Shown here piece by piece: positions 60,141-64,000 of a stretch of 64,000 nt of DNA. The notes below the pieces were generated by a model. That model had not been told where the DNA came from, made no database searches, and saw only the letters and a program-made list of their open reading frames with translations. A program made the position numbers and the translations under genes. Numbering within the stretch: position 1 is the first letter of the stretch; the number at the start of each line of letters is the position of its first letter. The DNA is from Diphasiastrum complanatum (lineage: Eukaryota > Streptophyta > Lycopodiopsida > Lycopodiales > Lycopodiaceae): assembly GCA_029204225.1 (NCBI GenBank), contig CM055108.1, positions 5,767,599 through 5,831,598 of the forward strand, given 5' to 3'.

Positions 60141-60778
60141 GGTGAGGTAGGTGAAAGTGTCGGTGGAGAGGTGATTGGAAAATATGTGTGGAGTGAGGTA
60201 TGTCGCGGAAGGAAAGGATTGTGAAGGAATGAGGTTGGGTAAAATGGAAGGTAAAGTTTATGAAAGCGGAAAATATGGAGGTGTTTTTGCAAGAACGGAG
60301 ATGTGGGGAAGGTAGATATCTGTGGAAATGGATGTATGGAGGTGGTGAATCAACTGGAATGAAAAAACAAGTGTTTATGGTGATGATGTTATTTCCAATA
60401 GTGTAACGGGAGCGTGATGAATGCTCGTGTGACACTACCCCTCAACATGCGAAAAAGTTTCAAATGTTGTGTCTTCTCCTGGCGATGTTAGGTTTGGAAA
60501 TGTTTGATGGTGACGCTCTGAATGGTAATCAAACGATGGTGGTGGATACGCAGTGGAGGTGGAGTGGAAACGATAACAGAAGCATCTAACATAAGAGCGC
60601 TAGGATCGTGCACAGGAACAGGAAGATCGCGAGCAGGAAAATCGCCAATAGATGGTCACAAGAAACGCCAGGATTCGCACTTTGTTGAGGTGCAAATGGC
60701 GTCCGGGTGATGGCATTTACGGACGCCGTCGTCTGGTTTCCGGCGAGATGCGACGTGCCGGTTCGTTGATTTTGTAAT
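60141..60778. other. Non-coding region with a candidate polypurine tract
   Basis: The minus strand reads GTTGAGGGGTAG at about 60446-60435, followed by TGTCACACGAGC, which resembles a polypurine tract and LTR start for the Gypsy-II element upstream. No matching LTR end or second copy was found, so this is tentative. A 142-codon minus-strand frame (60435-60007) is Ser/His/Pro-rich and includes the repeat array; it is probably not coding. Confidence 0.35.
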
Positions 60779-60925
60779 TGGAACCTCCGGTCGAGATTTG
60801 ACAGGGTCCGTCGGTTGAGATCTGACAGGAACCCGTCGGTTGAGATCTGATAGGGACCCGTCGGTTGAGATCTGACAGGAACCTGTTGATTGAGATCTGA
60901 CAGGAACCCGTCGGTTCATATCTGA
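60779..60925. repeat. 25-bp tandem repeat, CCGTCGGTTGAGATCTGACAG type
   Basis: Five units: CCGTCGGTTGAGATCTGA plus (C/T)AGG(A/G)AC, with one unit diverged (CTGTTGATTGAGATC). It lies 3' of Gypsy-II pol on the minus strand. Confidence 0.9.
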
Positions 60926-61310
60926 GTTGTGTGATGCAAGTGAAGAACTTCAGGGAGAAAATATGACTATGGCTCAGAGTAGAAGTTCTTATGGAAATGG
61001 TGTATCTCAATGAATGATTGTATGCGTAATTGGGAATATCGAGATACCAGACAGACAGAAATGAGATGGGCCAAAAGTGTCAGAATCTTTTTCATATGGT
61101 GTAGCCTATCATTTGTTGACCTAGAACATTTATGACAAATGGGTATTTATAGAAAAAGAAAAAGTAAATAAGTACAGGTATAATTTATAAACAAGAAACG
61201 AGGTTAAAAATAGGCATGCAAAACGAGAATAACAAGCAAGGAAATAAGAAAATAAAATAAAAAGAATAAAAAATGTAAAATATATACTAGGGAAAAGGTG
61301 TTAAATTGGA
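60926..61310. other. AT-rich 3' region of Gypsy-II
   Basis: Between the pol stop (61311) and the repeat array, with no coding frame. A-rich on the plus strand near 61190-61310. Confidence 0.5.
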
Positions 61311-62570
61311 TCAACAAAAAACAACTCTTCGTAATACCGCCGTAGACGACCACCATTGACGACACACACTGTCTAGGAGTATTCCGTCAAGTGTTTGCAG
61401 CTGGACTGCACCTTTAGGATAGATTTTATTAATAACATACGGTCCCTCACTTCGAAATTTCAATTTGTCAGGGTGCTTCTTTGATGTATAAAGAAGCAAC
61501 TGGTCACCTAAGTGTAGATCTTTATTGCGTAAGTGACGGTCATGCCAGGCCTTTTGGCGTCGTTTGTTAACCAGTTGTGCGTGATAAGATATGAGTCGTG
61601 TCTCGCATAACTGGGCTAACGTAAATAGCCTGGTCTTTACTTGTTGTTCGATTGTAGCTTTTTCACAGAGATCTGTAGAAAAAGCTTCCATGACTCTTAG
61701 CGAAGGGATTAAGAATTCTACAGGCATTACCGGCTCTTGACCATACACTAAGTGGAAAGGGGTAACCCACCCAGTGGCTTTCTTCGAGGTGGTGCGGTTA
61801 GCCCAAATAGTTGAAAAAAGTTTTGTTTCCCAATTAGAGCGACTGGTTTCAACTATCAAAATTTTACAAATCGTCTTGTTAGTTGATTCGGCCTGGCCAT
61901 TACATCTAGGATAGTACGGTGGTGTACTCTTTCGGTGGACGACAAGGTAATGGCGTAGTATATTATTAATGACAGCACTTAAAAAATGTGTGCCGCGATC
62001 ACTAACTAGCTCTATGGGACAGCCAAAACGTGTGATAATGTTTTCGTAAAGAAAACGCGCAACAGTTTTTGCGTTGGCGTCCTTTGTTGCTCGAGCCTCA
62101 ACCCACTTAGTAACGTAATCTGTGGCGATGAGGATGTAACGAGCTTGGGTATGTTTCACTGCTGGACTGATTGGTCCAACAAAGTCAATTCCCCACTTAT
62201 GGAAGGCTTCGCCTTCTATAATGGGAGTCAGTGGTGTAAAAACTGCTTTTGTATTTGTCTTGGCTCGTTGTCAAAGATCACACGTTTTAATGATAGCAAA
62301 TGTGTCTTTAAACAAGGATGGCCACCACAATCCTGCTCGAAGGATAATTTTAGCTGTGGCTTTAGCAGAGAAGTGGCCACCGCCAATGCCCTCATGAGCC
62401 TGAGATATGATAGGTCGTATCTCCGATTCATAAGCGCATCGTCAGATAATACCGTCAATGCCCCTTTTGTAAAGTTGTCCTGCTATTAACTGAAAGGGCG
62501 CTGCTTTAAGCAAAAATTTTCTTTTTGCAGCCGTATTCAGGCCTTCTTTGAGTCTGCCTGTTGTTAGGAA
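61311..62570 (-). pseudogene. Ty3/Gypsy integrase (element Gypsy-II)
   Basis: The H2C2 finger is at 62420-62260: AHEGIGGGHFSAKATAKIIL, WWPSLFKDTFAIIKTCDL, then TGA (62271-62273) where the second zinc-binding Cys is expected. The catalytic core follows in the same frame: KWGIDFVGPISPAV (first D), LVSDRGTHFL (second D), CNGQAESTNK (E). The C-terminal part has KLKFRSEGPYVINKIYPKGA and QLQTLDGILLDSV, ending at 61311 with no chromodomain. One or two TGA stops upstream (also near 62442) are the only breaks in the finger region. It is very similar to Gypsy-I. Confidence 0.92.
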
Positions 62571-64000
62571 CTAAGTGATCTCCTCAGCCCATAAGGGTGT
62601 AGCATCAATCTGAAAAAGACATGCATCAGGAAAATCATCGTTGACTGGTGCAGTTGCTTTTTCAGCATTAGGTAGCCGGGAAAGGTGATCTGCCATGAAA
62701 TGTTGGGTCCCTTTCCGAACAACTACACGAAAATTAAATTCCTCTAGTATCAACAGCCATCGAGCTATACGTCCCGTTTTACAGGATTTATTAACAATAT
62801 ATAATAGGGCTTGATGATCGGTGTAGAATGCAAAGGTCTGGCCTAGTAAATAATGTCTTAGTTGTTGTACAGCATAGACCATCGCAAATGCCTCTCGCTC
62901 GGTGGTTGTATAGTTTACTTCAGCATGCACCAGTTGCCTACTCAAGAAACGTATTGGGAAATCCTTGCCATACTCGCCCAGTTGTGCAAGAAGACCTCCA
63001 ATGGCATACTTACTTGCGTCAGTATGCACATGAAACTCTTTTGTACAGTCTGGCGAGCGGAGTATGGGTGCCGTGGTAAGGGCTGTTTTCAACTCCTCAA
63101 AGGCTTTAATTCGTTCTTCGGTCCAGCGAGGATCTACCACAACTAAATAAACGAGGCGTGCCTTACCGGCATAATCGATTATAAAGATGCGATAATAATT
63201 TGTGTGACCGAGGAAGACGTAAACTTCTTTCACTGTTGTAGGTAAGGGCATTTCTACTATAACCTTGATTTTTGAAGGATCGGTAGAAATACCGTCCTTT
63301 GAAATTATATGTCCGAGTACCACCCCATGGGTGACCCAGATTTGGCACTTATCAGGGTTTAGGGAAATTCCAAATCTACGGCAGCGAATGAAGATTTTCT
63401 CCACTGCGTCAAGGTGCGTAGCCGCTGAGGAATGTACACCCAGATCGTCGAGATAAATCTTTACAATCCGATGTAACAGGTCTTGGAAGGCCAGTTGCAT
63501 GACCCTCTGGAATGTTGAAGGGGCGTTGCATAAGCCAAAAGGCATGACATTATAAGCATAAACGCCGTTCTCTATGGCAAAGGCCGTTTTATGTCTAACG
63601 AGGAAATAACCGCTGAATCCATCCAAGAAGCTAAAAGCTTCAGCTCCTGCCATTTCCTCTAAGATTTGGGTCGTTAAGGGCAAGGGAAAATGGTCTTTCT
63701 TCGTAACCGCATTAAGGTTCTTGAGATCGACACAGATACGAAGTTTGCCGCTTTTGGTGGGTACAACCACAATGGGTGATACCCAATCAGTATGTTGGAC
63801 TTCATAAATGAACCCAGCATCCAGCAATTTCTTAATGTCTTCATCGATTATCTTGCGATAGACGGGGTTACTTCTGTAAGGTTTAGCCCGAATAGGCTTA
63901 GCGTTGTCTTCCAAAGGAATCGTATGAACCACTACTTCAGGCAGAATTCCTTTCATTTCTGTATAGTTCCATGCAAATACATCCCTGGATTTGCGAAGTA
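62571..64000 (-). pseudogene. Ty3/Gypsy reverse transcriptase and RNase H (Gypsy-II), continues past the window
   Basis: Open without interruption from the window edge (SRDVFAWNYTEMKG at 64000-63945) to 62571. RT: AGFIYEVQHTDWVSPIVVVP, KLRICVDLKNLNAVTKKDHF, FSFLDGFSGYFLV, MPFGLCNAPSTFQRVM, catalytic YLDDLGVHS, WVTHGVVLGHIISKDGISTD. RNase H: HVHTDASKYAIGGLLAQ, TTEREAFAMVYAVQ, FYTDHQALLYIVNK and MADHLSRL. All catalytic motifs are present, so this is the best-preserved pol in the window. Broken integrase downstream is why it is called a pseudogene. The 5' part lies beyond 64000. Confidence 0.92.

Noticed and set aside
60007-60435. 142-codon Ser/His/Pro-rich minus-strand frame
   Set aside because: Low complexity, includes a tandem repeat array, no known domain.

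Overview
The window is nuclear DNA of a land plant with a large, repeat-rich genome. The evidence is plant-type Copia elements primed by initiator tRNA-Met, Ty3/Gypsy elements of both the chromovirus and non-chromovirus branches, a plant-type BED/DUF659 hAT transposon, L1-like LINEs, and one intron-containing host-like locus. Nothing is bacterial: there are no operons, ribosome binding sites or CRISPR. The species cannot be named from sequence alone. Almost all recognisable coding matter is transposable-element DNA in various states of decay.

Layout. 0-3 kb: the only plausible host gene, an unrecognised Ser-rich protein at 1646-2512 with a probable upstream leader intron. 3-7.6 kb: AT-rich DNA with small tandem duplications. 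7.6-12.5 kb: a nest of a Gypsy gag relic, a Copia relic with primer-binding site, a minus-strand Gypsy pol (9.2-11.9 kb) and a Copia RT scrap. 12.5-16.4 kb: featureless except for tandem repeats. 16.4-20.3 kb: a heavily decayed minus-strand chromovirus with a well-bounded LTR. 20-24 kb: nothing recognised. 24-31 kb: two head-to-tail LINE copies (A, B) separated by about 100 bp of (CT)n. 31-34 kb: Copia fragments, a Copia LTR plus primer-binding site, a tRNA-derived sequence and a LINE ORF1 scrap. 34-39.5 kb: AT-rich, no genes. 39.5-42.4 kb: minus-strand Copia lacking integrase. 42.5-44.4 kb: a 24-bp minisatellite and LINE D. 44.36-49.32 kb: a nearly full-length but inactivated hAT transposon with matching ends. 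49.3-58.1 kb: LINE E, a plus-strand chromovirus (50.8-54.6 kb) cutting into a second hAT copy, then LINEs F and G separated by another hAT end fragment. 58.1-64 kb: a compositionally odd island, a 501-bp LTR, an unknown ORF with 25-bp arrays, and a Gypsy pol that runs off the window end.

The most interesting system is the LINE lineage seen in at least six copies. ORF1 has an L1-ORF1p-like layout (disordered, coiled coil, RRM-like, C-terminal domain). ORF2 has endonuclease, RT, a Cys/His cluster and a near-C-terminal QxQITSFF that matches a PCNA-interacting (PIP) box. The 3-prime UTR ends in a small stem-loop whose base pairs covary between copies, then an AATAAA and a CT-rich microsatellite tail instead of poly(A). 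Four LINE tails lie directly against the outer edge of hAT terminal inverted repeats, which raises the possibility that this LINE prefers hAT ends or a CTCCATC-type motif beside them.
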